Positions 7,903 to 17,944 of a stretch of 64,000 nt of DNA are shown one piece after another. The notes beneath the pieces are model-generated. The model searched no databases. It worked only from the letters and a program-made list of their open reading frames with translations, and was not told the origin of the DNA. Made by a program: the position numbers and the translations under genes. The stretch is from an uncultured Prevotella sp. (GTDB taxonomy: Bacteria; Bacteroidota; Bacteroidia; Bacteroidales; Bacteroidaceae): NCBI GenBank assembly GCA_900315525.1, contig OMZO01000009.1, forward strand, positions 1-64,000, read 5' to 3'. How positions within the stretch are numbered: the stretch's first letter is position 1; every line of letters begins with the position of its first letter.

Positions 7903-10900
7903 ATGAGAAAAAATCAAGTTACAGACAAACTGTTGTCGGGTACAAACGTACTCCGACAGCTGATGTTCCTGGCCTTGATGGCGCTTTGTACCTCTAGTGC
8001 ATTCGCCCAGAAACAGGTATCAGGAACTGTAGTTGACGCTACCGGTGAAGCTATCATCGGTGCAAGTGTCATTGTAAAGGGAACCTCTACTGGTACGGTG
8101 ACCGATTTTGACGGTAACTTTACTATCAAGAGCGTTCCAGAGAATGGTAGCCTCGTCATTTCTTATGTCGGCTATCGTAACCAGACTGTTCCCGTGGCTG
8201 GTAAGAACCAGGTCAAGGTAACGCTGGAGGAAGACCGTCAGCTGCTCGACGAAGTGGTAGTTGTAGGTTACGGTGTTCAGAAGAAGAGTGACGTGACTGG
8301 TGCTCTTGCCCACATGGACTCCAAGGATCTTACCTCAATGCCTGTGAGCAATGCATTGCAGGCCATGCAGGGTAAGGCTGCCGGTGTGGATATCACCAAT
8401 AGCCAGCGTCCTGGTCAGGTTGGTTCGATTACCGTTCGTGGTCAGCGTTCTATCAGTGCAGAGAACGGTCCGCTCTATGTTGTTGACGGTATGACCATTC
8501 AGAACGGTGGTATCGAGAACATCAACCCTGCCGACATCGAGTCTATCGAGGTGCTGAAGGATGCTTCTTCAACAGCTGTCTATGGTAGCCGCGGTGCTAA
8601 TGGTGTTGTGCTGGTTACTACTAAGAAAGGTAAAGAAGGTAAGGTGACGCTGAATTACTCAGGAACTGTCACTTTCTCTAAGCTGAGCAATGTCGCTGAG
8701 ATGATGGGCGCTGCAGAGTGGCTGAAATACTCTCGTTATGCTTATTTCAACTCAGGTGCATACGGCGACGGTACTCCCAACTACGATCTTGACTATAAGA
8801 TCTACGGCAATGTGCCTGCTTCTTGGGCCAACATCGAGAAGGGTTGGAGCAGTGATCACTCTTCTTTCGACTACTCGAAGGTCGGTGAGTATGACTGGGC
8901 TAGCGCAGGTAAGCGCACTGGTATCACTCATGAGCACACTCTGAGTGCTTCTGGTGGTACAGATAAGTTCAAGGGCTATGGCTCTTTCGGTTATCTGAAT
9001 GAAAAGGGTGTTATGCCTGGTCAGGACTATCAGCGCTTTACATTCAATACCTCTTTTGAGGGAAAGGTTCTGCCTTACTTCACAATGGGTATGACCATGA
9101 ACGCTGCTTACGGCACTCAGGAGTATGGCTATAGCTTTACTAAGAGTACGACTGGTGCTGGTGACTACTACAATGCTCTGCGCGGTATGATTCCCTGGTC
9201 TGTTCCTTATGATGCAGAGGGTAACTATATCGAGTATCCTACTGGTGATGTAAACATCCAGAACCCCATCGACGAGCTCAAGTACACGCAGAACCAGCGT
9301 AAGAACTTCCGTATTAACGGTAGTGCCTATGGTCAGCTTGACTTTGGTAAGATCTGGCAGCCACTCGAGGGCCTGAGCTATCGTATCCAGTTCGGTCCTG
9401 AGCTCCAGTACTATCGTCTCGGTTCAGCTAATGCTGCTGATGGTATCAATGGTGCAGGTCGCAACCAGATGACTTATAACCCCTATCAGCGTGTAGCTTG
9501 GACACTTGATAACATTATTAATTATAATAAGACGATTGCTGATATCCACACCATTGGTGTTACTTTGCTGCAGTCTGCTTCTGACTTCCATTACGAGACT
9601 GGCCAGATCAAGGCTAATGTTGCAACAGCAGAGGAAAAGTGGTGGAATGCTCACTCTAACAACGATCCTACTGACTACTCTACAGGTCTGACAGACCGTT
9701 CGATGACTTCTTACATGGCTCGTCTGAACTACTCGCTGATGGATCGCTACCTCCTCGCTGCTTCTATGCGTTGGGATGGTGCCTCTCAGTTGTCTGAAGG
9801 TCACAAGTGGGCAAGCTTCCCCTCTGTGTCACTTGGTTGGCGCATTGAGCAGGAGAAGTTCATGAAGAACCTTACTTGGGTTGATCAGTTGAAGCTCCGT
9901 CTCGGTTGGGGTATCTCTGGTAACGCTGCTATTGCAGCCTATGCTACGAAGGGTGCCATCCAGGATCTTACCTATACTTGGGGTAAGGCTACTGAGGTGG
10001 GTTATGTCCCCTCTGACCCGAATGCAAAGAGCCCGAACCTGATGGCAAACGCTGATCTGGGTTGGGAGAAGACCACCCAGTGGAACTTCGGTCTCGACTT
10101 CAGTTTCCTGCGCGGACGTATCGGTGGTTCGCTCGATGTTTATACAACGAAGACCAAGGATCTGTTGATGTCAACAACTATTCCTTCGCTGACTGGTTAC
10201 ACCCGCACGATGGCTAACGTCGGTGAGACTTCTGGTTGGGGTATCGACTTGCAGCTCAATGCGCTGCCCGTGAAGGTTAAGGACTTTGAGTGGAGCACGG
10301 TGCTCTCTTGGTCGCTCGACCGCAACAAGATCGAGAAGCTTGCTAATGGCGTCGATGAGATTATCAACACCACAACTGGTTATGGCAACTGGTTCGTAGG
10401 TGAGGAAATCGGTGTTTACTACGATTATGTCTATGATGGCATTTGGAAGACCTCTGAGGCTGAGCAAGCTGCCACTTATGGTCGCAAGCCTGGTCAGATC
10501 CGCGTGGTTGACATCAACAACGACGGCAAGATCGATGGTAACGACCGTTCAATCGTTGGAAAGTCTCGTCCTCGTTGGAGTGGTGGTTGGAGAAACACCT
10601 TCACCTATAAGGAGTGGGAACTCTCTTGCTTCATCTATGCTCGTTGGAAGTTCACGGTACCTGCTGGTTCTGTCAATCTTGATGGTCGCTATGCAATGCG
10701 CAGTCTCGACTACTGGGTTGCTGGTGAGAATGAGAATGCAGAATACTACGGACCTGGTACAAACGGTCAGAGTGCCGATACCTATGCTGGTTCTATGAAC
10801 TATCAGGACGGTTCTTATATCAAGATGCGTAACATTTCTCTGGGCTACAACTTCACCAAGAAGCAGCTGGCTCCTCTGGGTCTGAATTCACTGAAGCTTT

Positions 10901-11046
10901 ATGTTCAGGCCATGAACCCGTTCACCATCTACTCAAAGTGCAAGTGGCTCGATACGGATATGCTTAACTACGATAACAATACTACCAACTTCGGTACTAC
11001 TACGACAATCCGCAGCTGGGTCGTTGGTCTTAACGTTGGATTCTAA
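7903..11046 (+). CDS. SusC/RagA-family TonB-dependent outer membrane transporter
   Basis: A 1047-residue protein with a signal peptide ending near residue 35 (SSAFAQ), a carboxypeptidase-regulatory-like domain (about 37-125, with the motif TVTDFDGNFTI), a plug domain (about 125-235, with LYVVDGM and the SRGANGVVLVTTKKG stretch) and a C-terminal beta-barrel. SusC proteins import oligosaccharides across the outer membrane using TonB energy and pair with a SusD lipoprotein, here 15 nt downstream. The following enzymes (PL11, GH28, CE12, rhamnose mutarotase) indicate rhamnogalacturonan-I fragments as the substrate. The substrate is inferred from neighbours, not from the barrel sequence. Confidence 0.95.
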   Translation: MRKNQVTDKLLSGTNVLRQLMFLALMALCTSSAFAQKQVSGTVVDATGEAIIGASVIVKGTSTGTVTDFDGNFTIKSVPENGSLVISYVGYRNQTVPVAGKNQVKVTLEEDRQLLDEVVVVGYGVQKKSDVTGALAHMDSKDLTSMPVSNALQAMQGKAAGVDITNSQRPGQVGSITVRGQRSISAENGPLYVVDGMTIQNGGIENINPADIESIEVLKDASSTAVYGSRGANGVVLVTTKKGKEGKVTLNYSGTVTFSKLSNVAEMMGAAEWLKYSRYAYFNSGAYGDGTPNYDLDYKIYGNVPASWANIEKGWSSDHSSFDYSKVGEYDWASAGKRTGITHEHTLSASGGTDKFKGYGSFGYLNEKGVMPGQDYQRFTFNTSFEGKVLPYFTMGMTMNAAYGTQEYGYSFTKSTTGAGDYYNALRGMIPWSVPYDAEGNYIEYPTGDVNIQNPIDELKYTQNQRKNFRINGSAYGQLDFGKIWQPLEGLSYRIQFGPELQYYRLGSANAADGINGAGRNQMTYNPYQRVAWTLDNIINYNKTIADIHTIGVTLLQSASDFHYETGQIKANVATAEEKWWNAHSNNDPTDYSTGLTDRSMTSYMARLNYSLMDRYLLAASMRWDGASQLSEGHKWASFPSVSLGWRIEQEKFMKNLTWVDQLKLRLGWGISGNAAIAAYATKGAIQDLTYTWGKATEVGYVPSDPNAKSPNLMANADLGWEKTTQWNFGLDFSFLRGRIGGSLDVYTTKTKDLLMSTTIPSLTGYTRTMANVGETSGWGIDLQLNALPVKVKDFEWSTVLSWSLDRNKIEKLANGVDEIINTTTGYGNWFVGEEIGVYYDYVYDGIWKTSEAEQAATYGRKPGQIRVVDINNDGKIDGNDRSIVGKSRPRWSGGWRNTFTYKEWELSCFIYARWKFTVPAGSVNLDGRYAMRSLDYWVAGENENAEYYGPGTNGQSADTYAGSMNYQDGSYIKMRNISLGYNFTKKQLAPLGLNSLKLYVQAMNPFTIYSKCKWLDTDMLNYDNNTTNFGTTTTIRSWVVGLNVGF

Positions 11047-11061
11047 AAAGAAGATTGCGAT

Positions 11062-13143
11062 ATGAAACTAAATAAATTATGCATTGCGGCACTTGTTGCC
11101 GGTACAATTGGGGTGACATTCTCCTCTTGTAAGGACTCCTTCCTCGAGGAGGTTCAGGTTACTCGGCACGACACTGAGTACTTCAAAACCCAGGATGGTC
11201 TCGACGCACTTGTTACAGGTGCTTATCAGGCTCTGAAATTCAGATATGAATATCAGTGGGCTTACAATATGTGGCACATGGGTGTCGATGAGTTCACTGG
11301 CGGTAACAATGATATCGCTGCCTACAACCACTATAGCTCAGCCCTCAATTCTACACAGGGTGATCTGGCTACCGTGTGGAATACTTACTATGGATTGATC
11401 GAGCAGTCGAATATCATCATCCAGAATGTACCTCAGTACTATAGCAAGACTAGCGAGAACTATAATACTCGTCTTGGCGAAGGCTATTTCCTCCGTGCAT
11501 ATGGCTACTTCGAGTTGGTAAAGCTGTTTGGTGGCGTGCCCTTGAAGCTGCAGCCTTCCGCTGGTGTGGAGAGCTACTTCACACGTGCCAGCGCTGAGGA
11601 CTGCTACAAGCAAATCATCGCCGACTTTGAGCAAGCTTACAGCCTGCTTCCTACTGCAACCAAGCAGAACGGTCGTATCCTGAAGACTGCCGCTGCTCAC
11701 TTCCTGGCAAAGACTCACCTCTTCCGTGCTTCTGAGGCTAACGACAGCTGGAACAGCAGCTACAAGTCATCTGACCTCGAGGCTGTCATCAAGTATGGTA
11801 AGGAAGTTATCGCTGCACATCCTCTCTGTGCAAATTTCCTCGATCTGTGGAACTACACAGAGCCCAATGCTGCCAACGAGAGTGTCAGCGAGGTTGTGCT
11901 CGCCGCTCAGTTCTCTGACAACAGCGACTCTTGGGGCCGTTTCGGCAACCAGATGCATCTCTGCTATCCTTCTGTCTATCAGAACCTCGCAGGTTGCGTA
12001 CGTGATATCTCTGGCGGCCGTGAGTTCTGCTATGTCAGTGCAACGGAATATGCTATGCAGGTATTCGATCGCGTGAACGACTCACGTTTCTGGAAGTCAT
12101 TCATCACCGTCTATAACAGTAACAAGGGTAGTGCCGCTCCAAAATGGGAGGCTTCACAGGCTGAATACTTCCCTGCAGGTGCTGTGGCTGACCAGGGTCG
12201 TTTTAAGGGTGGCGAACCAGGTATCAAGTATATCGTCAATGAGCCAGGTGACAAACGCTTTACTGATCTTGATGGTAAGCGCAACCAGCTGAACGTGCTG
12301 AAGGATGGCAAGCTGTGCAACACTCACACCTTCATCCGTTACTATGCTAACGAGTCATTCAACTGGAACGTGAACAAGGCTGAGCGTACAGGTAACTACT
12401 ATACACTCTATCCTCACAACCGTAGTGTGGCTATCTCTAAGTGGCGTGACGGTTCTCGTAACGGTTACAACTCTCAGTTCGGTTGCCGTGATGCTATTAT
12501 CGCCCGTTCTGCTGAGGATGTGCTGATGGTGGCTGAGGCTTATATCCGTCAGGGTGAGGGCCAGTATGCTAATGCTATCACTTATCTCAATATGCTGCGC
12601 GACCGTGCAGGTTATGCTGACGGTGAGGATCGCTCTAAGAGCCCTGATGGTGGTCAGGCTTATCTGAAGAATCCTCTGGGCATTGGTGTTGCAAACACTG
12701 ATGGTGCCATCTATACGGATGCCAACACCTACTACGAGTCAAACAACATTGCAGAGACAACTGCAGAGACAAAGAGCGTTATGCACCTAAAGGATGTTAA
12801 TGATATCTTAGACTTGAAAAATGAAAGTGTGAAGGAACAGCGTATCTATGATGCTCTGAAGTGCACCAGCAACGCTCAGAAGATGATGTGCTTCCTGCTC
12901 GACGAGCGCAGCCGTGAGCTGATTGGTGAGGGCCATCGTTATGAGGACCTTGTACGTACTCGTACGTTGGATGCCCGTTGGCACGCCTTCAACGACGGTG
13001 CTGGTCAGGGTATCGGTAACTTCGATCCTTCGAAACACTACCTGCGTCCAATCCCACAGTCATTCCTCGATAACATCACCAATGCGAGTGGTGCAAAGCT
13101 CTCTGATGAGGAAAAAGCTGCCATGCAGAATCCTGGCTATTAA
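11062..13143 (+). CDS. SusD/RagB-family glycan-binding lipoprotein
   Basis: A 693-residue surface lipoprotein with signal peptide and lipobox FSSC (Cys23). The helical TPR-like pattern of SusD proteins is visible, with the start region followed by a conserved segment around LGEGYFLRAYGYFELVKLFG and the late stretch LLDERSRELIGEGHR. It caps the SusC channel and captures oligosaccharides. It is co-transcribed with the SusC gene and ends just before a strong terminator, so the pair forms its own unit, with the degradative enzymes expressed separately. Confidence 0.95.
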   Translation: MKLNKLCIAALVAGTIGVTFSSCKDSFLEEVQVTRHDTEYFKTQDGLDALVTGAYQALKFRYEYQWAYNMWHMGVDEFTGGNNDIAAYNHYSSALNSTQGDLATVWNTYYGLIEQSNIIIQNVPQYYSKTSENYNTRLGEGYFLRAYGYFELVKLFGGVPLKLQPSAGVESYFTRASAEDCYKQIIADFEQAYSLLPTATKQNGRILKTAAAHFLAKTHLFRASEANDSWNSSYKSSDLEAVIKYGKEVIAAHPLCANFLDLWNYTEPNAANESVSEVVLAAQFSDNSDSWGRFGNQMHLCYPSVYQNLAGCVRDISGGREFCYVSATEYAMQVFDRVNDSRFWKSFITVYNSNKGSAAPKWEASQAEYFPAGAVADQGRFKGGEPGIKYIVNEPGDKRFTDLDGKRNQLNVLKDGKLCNTHTFIRYYANESFNWNVNKAERTGNYYTLYPHNRSVAISKWRDGSRNGYNSQFGCRDAIIARSAEDVLMVAEAYIRQGEGQYANAITYLNMLRDRAGYADGEDRSKSPDGGQAYLKNPLGIGVANTDGAIYTDANTYYESNNIAETTAETKSVMHLKDVNDILDLKNESVKEQRIYDALKCTSNAQKMMCFLLDERSRELIGEGHRYEDLVRTRTLDARWHAFNDGAGQGIGNFDPSKHYLRPIPQSFLDNITNASGAKLSDEEKAAMQNPGY

Positions 13144-13177
13144 TCCGAGATTCATACGTTTTCTCTATAGATAATTT

Positions 13178-13213
13178 GGCCCCGCACTCCTGTGTTGAGT
13201 GTGGGGCCTTTTT
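13178..13213 (+). terminator. terminator after the susCD pair
   Basis: GGCCCCGCACTC (13178-13189) pairs with GAGTGTGGGGCC (13197-13208) and is followed by TTTTT. Confidence 0.9.
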
Positions 13214-13243
13214 ATGTGCTTCGCCTAAAGCTGCAGATACAAA

Positions 13244-15178
13244 TTATTTCAAGAAAGGATTTGCTGTTTTGTCGGGACCGAGGTAGAAGCCTGTCTCAGA
13301 AGGTTGGTTGTAGCCTACGTTCTGGGCTGCTGTCGAAAGGCGGTAGGGGATGTCCTCCATCAGGCAGTTGATGCGATAGTCTGTGGGGATGGGACTGACG
13401 AAGATGCGCAGTTCGCTGGAGTCAGGTGTACGTGCAATCACTTCCTCACGCCAGTCGCCAAGGATGTCGGCAGCAAGACTGGGGTTCGACTTCGTGCCAT
13501 TGTTGAATACGACACCCTCCAGCTTCTTCACATCGATGATGCTCTTCTGCGTCCAGTCGTATTTCGATACTGTCTCACGGTCGAGTAGTTCACGGAGCAG
13601 GTCACCATCCCACCAGATGCCAAAGTTCACAGACAGATAACGGTCACCCAATTTTAGGTGTTGTTGATGCTGTGGGTCGTCAGGGTCCTGTGCGCTGTTG
13701 AGAATCTCACCTTTGATGTTACGGATGCCATGACTATCAGTGCTCCACATCTCCAGACCAGGGTTGGTAGGGTCGATGTCGGCAGCCATTGCACGGCCTA
13801 CGTCGCTCTTCGAGGGTATCTGGAAGATAATCTCACCAGTATGGGCATTGCGGAAATCAGAGCCGTCGCGGCGGTTCTCATGACAGTCCCATACTTGCAG
13901 CTCCTTGGAATTAGGGTCGAAGGCTGTCAGATGGATAGCATCGCCGTGTCCCATGCCAGTATTGTACAGCCCGCGTCCGTCGTTGTCAACAGCCATTGAG
14001 CCATAGGTGATCTCGTCGCAGCCATCGCCATCGACGTCGGCCACGCGCAAGTTGTGGTTCCCCTGTCCTGCATAGGAGGCCCATTCTGGGGTATTGGTGT
14101 CAAACGTCCAATGATTCTTCAACTCTTTGCCGTCCCAATCCCATGCGGAGATGACGGTACGGGTGTAGTAGCCGCGGCAAAAGATAGCTGAAGCGTGGAT
14201 GCCGTCGAGATAGCCTACGCCAGCTAGCATACGATCGGAACGGTTTGCGTAGTCATCACCCCAGTCGCTCAGGTTGCCTCGCTCAGGGATGTAGGGCTTA
14301 GTGTCCATTGCTTCGCCTGTGAGTCCGTTGAAGACGGTGATATATTCTGCACCCGTAAGGATGCGTCCTGTCTTGGGGCGTCCCTGCTTGTTGTATTTGG
14401 CCCATTCGCGTTCAGGTGTCGGATTCTGTGCATCTTTGGGAGCCCGATGACGGTAGTCTGCCTTTGCATTGCCGAGAACGTGACCTAGTCCGTCGCACGT
14501 GCCGTCGGAAGTCTTTACCATCAGTTCTGCCCGTCCGTCACCGTCGAGATCATAGACGATAAACGGAGTGTAGTGGGCACCAGAGCGGATGTTGATGCCG
14601 AGGTCTATGCGCCAGAGCAGTGTACCGTCGAGTTTATAGCAGTCGAGCAGGGTGGGGCCCGTGTAGCCGTCATGGGCATTATCGTGAGCATTGGAAGGGT
14701 CCCATTTCAGGATGATCTCATATTGCCCGTCACCATCAACATCACCTACAGAGGCGTCGTTGGCTGAGTAGGTGAAAGCTTCGCCATCAGGTGTAGTACC
14801 GCCTTCTGGCTTTTGGAGTTTTACTGGCAGATAGTCTTCTGGTGTATCAGTTTTGAGCGTGAAACTGCCATTCTTTCCGCCACCGCGCACCTCATAGGTC
14901 GCATCGGTATTGAGGGGATGCTCGTCTATATAGAAGGTGCCGCCTTTGGTCATGGGCGTCGTGTTGAGTTTCTTTCCGTTACGGAAGAGGTCGAAGGGTT
15001 CGGCTGTCTTGTCGTCACGCAGGGTACGCCAACTGACAATCACCTTGCCCCCATTGCGGATGGCGACGACACCACGGTTCAGTTGCTCATGTTTCAGTTT
15101 GCTGAAGTCATAGTTCGGCTGGGCGTTGACACTAAGTGCCAAGCCAAATAAAAGGGATAGTGATAGTTTGTTGTTCAT
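13244..15178 (-). CDS. rhamnogalacturonan lyase, PL11 family
   Basis: Choosing the start at 15178 gives 644 residues opening with a clean signal peptide (MNNKLSLSLLFGLALSVNAQ); the frame upstream would add 12 residues without signal character and overlap the promoter. The protein has repeated calcium-binding-like aspartate motifs (DVDGDGQYE, DLDGDGRAE, DVDGDGCDE) on a predicted beta-propeller, as in PL11 enzymes YesW/YesX. PL11 cleaves rhamnogalacturonan-I by beta-elimination. It is divergent from the GH28 gene, and both are probably switched on together from the shared 170-bp intergenic region. Confidence 0.92.
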   Translation of the reverse strand: MNNKLSLSLLFGLALSVNAQPNYDFSKLKHEQLNRGVVAIRNGGKVIVSWRTLRDDKTAEPFDLFRNGKKLNTTPMTKGGTFYIDEHPLNTDATYEVRGGGKNGSFTLKTDTPEDYLPVKLQKPEGGTTPDGEAFTYSANDASVGDVDGDGQYEIILKWDPSNAHDNAHDGYTGPTLLDCYKLDGTLLWRIDLGINIRSGAHYTPFIVYDLDGDGRAELMVKTSDGTCDGLGHVLGNAKADYRHRAPKDAQNPTPEREWAKYNKQGRPKTGRILTGAEYITVFNGLTGEAMDTKPYIPERGNLSDWGDDYANRSDRMLAGVGYLDGIHASAIFCRGYYTRTVISAWDWDGKELKNHWTFDTNTPEWASYAGQGNHNLRVADVDGDGCDEITYGSMAVDNDGRGLYNTGMGHGDAIHLTAFDPNSKELQVWDCHENRRDGSDFRNAHTGEIIFQIPSKSDVGRAMAADIDPTNPGLEMWSTDSHGIRNIKGEILNSAQDPDDPQHQQHLKLGDRYLSVNFGIWWDGDLLRELLDRETVSKYDWTQKSIIDVKKLEGVVFNNGTKSNPSLAADILGDWREEVIARTPDSSELRIFVSPIPTDYRINCLMEDIPYRLSTAAQNVGYNQPSETGFYLGPDKTANPFLK

Positions 15179-15211
15179 TGTTTTGGTTGTATTGGTTATC
15201 GTTCTCAGATG

Positions 15212-15243
15212 CAAATATACACAAAATTACGGTTCGTTCCAAA
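15212..15243 (-). promoter_or_regulatory. PL11 gene promoter
   Basis: On the minus strand TTTG (15240-15243) and TATATTTG (15212-15219) are separated by 20 nt, an exact Bacteroidetes match, giving a leader of about 25-30 nt. Confidence 0.8.
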
Positions 15244-15315
15244 CGAATGTCTGCCGAAAGCCAAAGTTTTAGGATGGAATATCAAATTTTAAAGTTGATT
15301 CCATCATATAATGCG

Positions 15316-15323
15316 TAATTTTG
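15316..15323 (+). promoter_or_regulatory. GH28 operon promoter, -7 box TAATTTTG
   Basis: This box lies inside the frame upstream of the chosen GH28 start, which supports starting at 15350 rather than at the earlier ATG at 15311. Confidence 0.65.
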
Positions 15324-15349
15324 CCCAACTAAATATAAAGGGCTATAAG

Positions 15350-16744
15350 ATGAAACGTTATTTATTACTACTTACATGCTTAATCTCTTTGGCTGCGATG
15401 GCCCAAAGTATATATAATGTACGCGACTATGGCGCCAAGGGTGATGGTAAGACGCTCGACAGCCCGGCTATCAATAGTGCCATCGAGGCCTGTGTCGCTG
15501 GTGGCGGCGGACAAGTGTTGCTGCCTGCCGGAACCTATCTGAGTGGCAGTATCCGACTGAAGAGCAATGTCGATCTGCACTTGATGGCTGGTGCGACGAT
15601 TTTGGCTGCACCAGGTGAGATGAAAGCCTACGATGAGAGTGAGGTGTTTGGTGGCCCAGAGTATCAGGACGGTGGGCATACCTATTTCCATAACTCACTG
15701 ATCTGGGCTGAAGGCCAGCACAATGTGAGTATTACGGGGCAGGGCTGTATCGATGGCGAGGGACTGACGAAGCACGACACAGAGAAGGCTGGTATCGTAG
15801 AGGGTGGTTCCATCGGTACAGGCGATAAAGCTGTCGCCTTGAAGCTCTGCCGCAATGTGACCATTCGTGACATCACGATCTTTAGAGGTGGACACTTTGC
15901 GATCATCACTACTGGCTGCGACATTGGAACCATCGACAATGTCACTATCGACACGAATCGCGATGGTATTGACATCGATTGCTGTAAGTATTTCACGGTA
16001 AGTAATTGTAAAGTGAACACGCCCAATGACGATGCCATCGTGCTGAAAAGTTCCTATGCCCTGAAGCGTCCAGTATTCTGCGAGCACATCCTTATCACCA
16101 ACTGTATCGTGACGGGTTATAAACTTGGTACCTTCCTCGATGGCACCTATGTGCCAGAGAAGGTGAACTGGGTTTGTGGACGAATTAAGCTTGGCACAGA
16201 GTCAAACGGTGGCTATCGGAATATTACAATTTCCAACTGTACTTGTATGTGGAGCAGTGGTCTGGCTTTTGAGGAGGTCGATCAGGGGTGGATGGAGAAT
16301 ATTGTGGTGGATAATATTTCATTGAGCCACGTACACCACTATCCCATCTACATCACTACAGGCTGTCGCAACCGCGGTCCTAAAGAGCGTACCGATGTCT
16401 CTTCTGCTCGCGATATCTATATCAATAATGTGATAGCCGATGATTGTGACTCTTTGGCAGGCATCATCATTACCGGTATGGAGGGCACACCAATCAAGAA
16501 CGTCTCCTTGAGTAATATCCGCATCCAGTACAGGGGTGGGGGACAGGAGGTTGATAAACCATATCGCGAACAAGGCACGAACTATCCCGAGCCGCGCTGG
16601 GCTGGTCCAACACCCGCCTATGGACTCTTTGCCCGCCATGTCGATGGTCTTCGTCTGCGTAATGTGAAGTTCGAGCTGATGCGCCTAGATGAGCGCCCAG
16701 ATATGATTCTAGAGGATGTAATTAACGACGATATTGAAAGATGA
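15350..16744 (+). CDS. polygalacturonase-like glycoside hydrolase, GH28
   Basis: The start at 15350 gives 464 residues with a signal peptide (MKRYLLLLTCLISLAAMAQ). An earlier ATG at 15311 overlaps the promoter. The protein is a right-handed beta-helix: it begins NVRDYGAKGDGKTLD, typical of pectin hydrolases, and has the catalytic region NTPNDDAI with paired Asp residues and a later RIKLGTESNGG block. GH28 enzymes hydrolyse galacturonan or rhamnogalacturonan backbones and would act in the periplasm after PL11. It overlaps the CE12 gene by 4 nt (ATGA). Confidence 0.9.
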   Translation: MKRYLLLLTCLISLAAMAQSIYNVRDYGAKGDGKTLDSPAINSAIEACVAGGGGQVLLPAGTYLSGSIRLKSNVDLHLMAGATILAAPGEMKAYDESEVFGGPEYQDGGHTYFHNSLIWAEGQHNVSITGQGCIDGEGLTKHDTEKAGIVEGGSIGTGDKAVALKLCRNVTIRDITIFRGGHFAIITTGCDIGTIDNVTIDTNRDGIDIDCCKYFTVSNCKVNTPNDDAIVLKSSYALKRPVFCEHILITNCIVTGYKLGTFLDGTYVPEKVNWVCGRIKLGTESNGGYRNITISNCTCMWSSGLAFEEVDQGWMENIVVDNISLSHVHHYPIYITTGCRNRGPKERTDVSSARDIYINNVIADDCDSLAGIIITGMEGTPIKNVSLSNIRIQYRGGGQEVDKPYREQGTNYPEPRWAGPTPAYGLFARHVDGLRLRNVKFELMRLDERPDMILEDVINDDIER

Positions 16745-17922
16745 AAAGACTAGTAATTTGTTTGATGGCGCTGGCAACTATGACTGCTGCAAAGGGCCAA
16801 GTCATAGACACCGTACTGAATAAGGTGAGCGACAAACCATTCTATTTTTCTGTGCCTGTAAGTGATGGTAACTATAAGGTAACGGTGACGCTCGGTGCCA
16901 AGAAACGTGCAGCCCAGACCGTAGTACGTGCTGAGTCGCGTAGGCTCATGGTAGAGAATTGTGTGACTAAGAAAGGCAAGTTCTCTACTTATAGCTTTAT
17001 CGTCAGTAAGCGCTCTGCAGAGATCCCTGGAGGAAAGAAAGTCTCATTGAAGCCTCGTGAGCATGAATACCTGAACTGGGACTCATTGCTGACTTTGGAG
17101 TTCAATGGCGTAAGCCCTGCCGTAAAGTCCATTCGCATTGAGCCCGATACGACGGCGCTTACCGTGTTTCTTTGCGGCAACTCCACCGTTGTCGATCAGG
17201 AATTGGAACCTTGGGCCTCTTGGGGACAGATGATTCCGCGTTGGTTTACCGACCGCGTGGCTATCTCCAATCATGCTGAGAGTGGGCTTACGGCACGTAC
17301 CTTTATTAATGGAAATCGCCTCGAGAAGATATTGTCAATGCTGAAACCAGGTGATTATGTAGTCTGTGAGTTCGGCCATAATGATCAGAAGGAGAAACGC
17401 CCAGGCGATGGTGCCTACTATCATTTTGCCTACCATCTGAAGATATTCATCGACCGTGTGCGAGCTGCTGGCGGTAATATCATCTTTATTACCCCCACCC
17501 AGCGCCGATTCTTCGACGAGGCTACTCATACGAAGATCCAAGAGAGTCATCTTGACTATCCTGACGCCATGCGGGCTGTGGCACAGCGTGAAGGGGTGCC
17601 CGTCATCGAACTTCACGATATGACTCGTGACTTCTTTGAGACACTCGGTTTCGAGGGGAGTAAACGGGCACTGGTTCATTATCCCGCCAACACCTTCCCA
17701 GGACAAGATAAGGCATTGGCAGATAATACACACTTTAATCCCTATGGCGCTTATGAGGTGGCAAAGATGGTCGTGATGGGTATGAAGCAGCTGCAACTAC
17801 CAATGGTTGGAGAATTGCGAACAGACTGGTCTGACTTCAATCCGAAGCAACCAGATGATCCTGATAAGTTCGTGTGGTATCCTGCTCAGAAACAGGATGT
17901 TACTAAACCAGACGGAAATTGA
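16741..17922 (+). CDS. rhamnogalacturonan acetylesterase, CE12 (SGNH hydrolase)
   Basis: A 393-residue exported protein (signal peptide ending near KGQ) with an N-terminal beta-sandwich-like region of about 135 residues and a C-terminal SGNH hydrolase. Catalytic blocks are visible: LCGNSTVVDQ with the nucleophile Ser, HAESGLTART with the oxyanion Gly, CEFGHNDQK with Asn, and ADNTHFNPYGA with the Asp/His pair. The first block has GNS in place of the more common GDS. The enzyme removes acetyl groups from rhamnogalacturonan-I so that lyases and hydrolases can act. It is translationally coupled to the GH28 gene. Confidence 0.9.
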   Translation: MKRLVICLMALATMTAAKGQVIDTVLNKVSDKPFYFSVPVSDGNYKVTVTLGAKKRAAQTVVRAESRRLMVENCVTKKGKFSTYSFIVSKRSAEIPGGKKVSLKPREHEYLNWDSLLTLEFNGVSPAVKSIRIEPDTTALTVFLCGNSTVVDQELEPWASWGQMIPRWFTDRVAISNHAESGLTARTFINGNRLEKILSMLKPGDYVVCEFGHNDQKEKRPGDGAYYHFAYHLKIFIDRVRAAGGNIIFITPTQRRFFDEATHTKIQESHLDYPDAMRAVAQREGVPVIELHDMTRDFFETLGFEGSKRALVHYPANTFPGQDKALADNTHFNPYGAYEVAKMVVMGMKQLQLPMVGELRTDWSDFNPKQPDDPDKFVWYPAQKQDVTKPDGN

Positions 17923-17944
17923 AATAAGTTAAATCAAAAAAGAT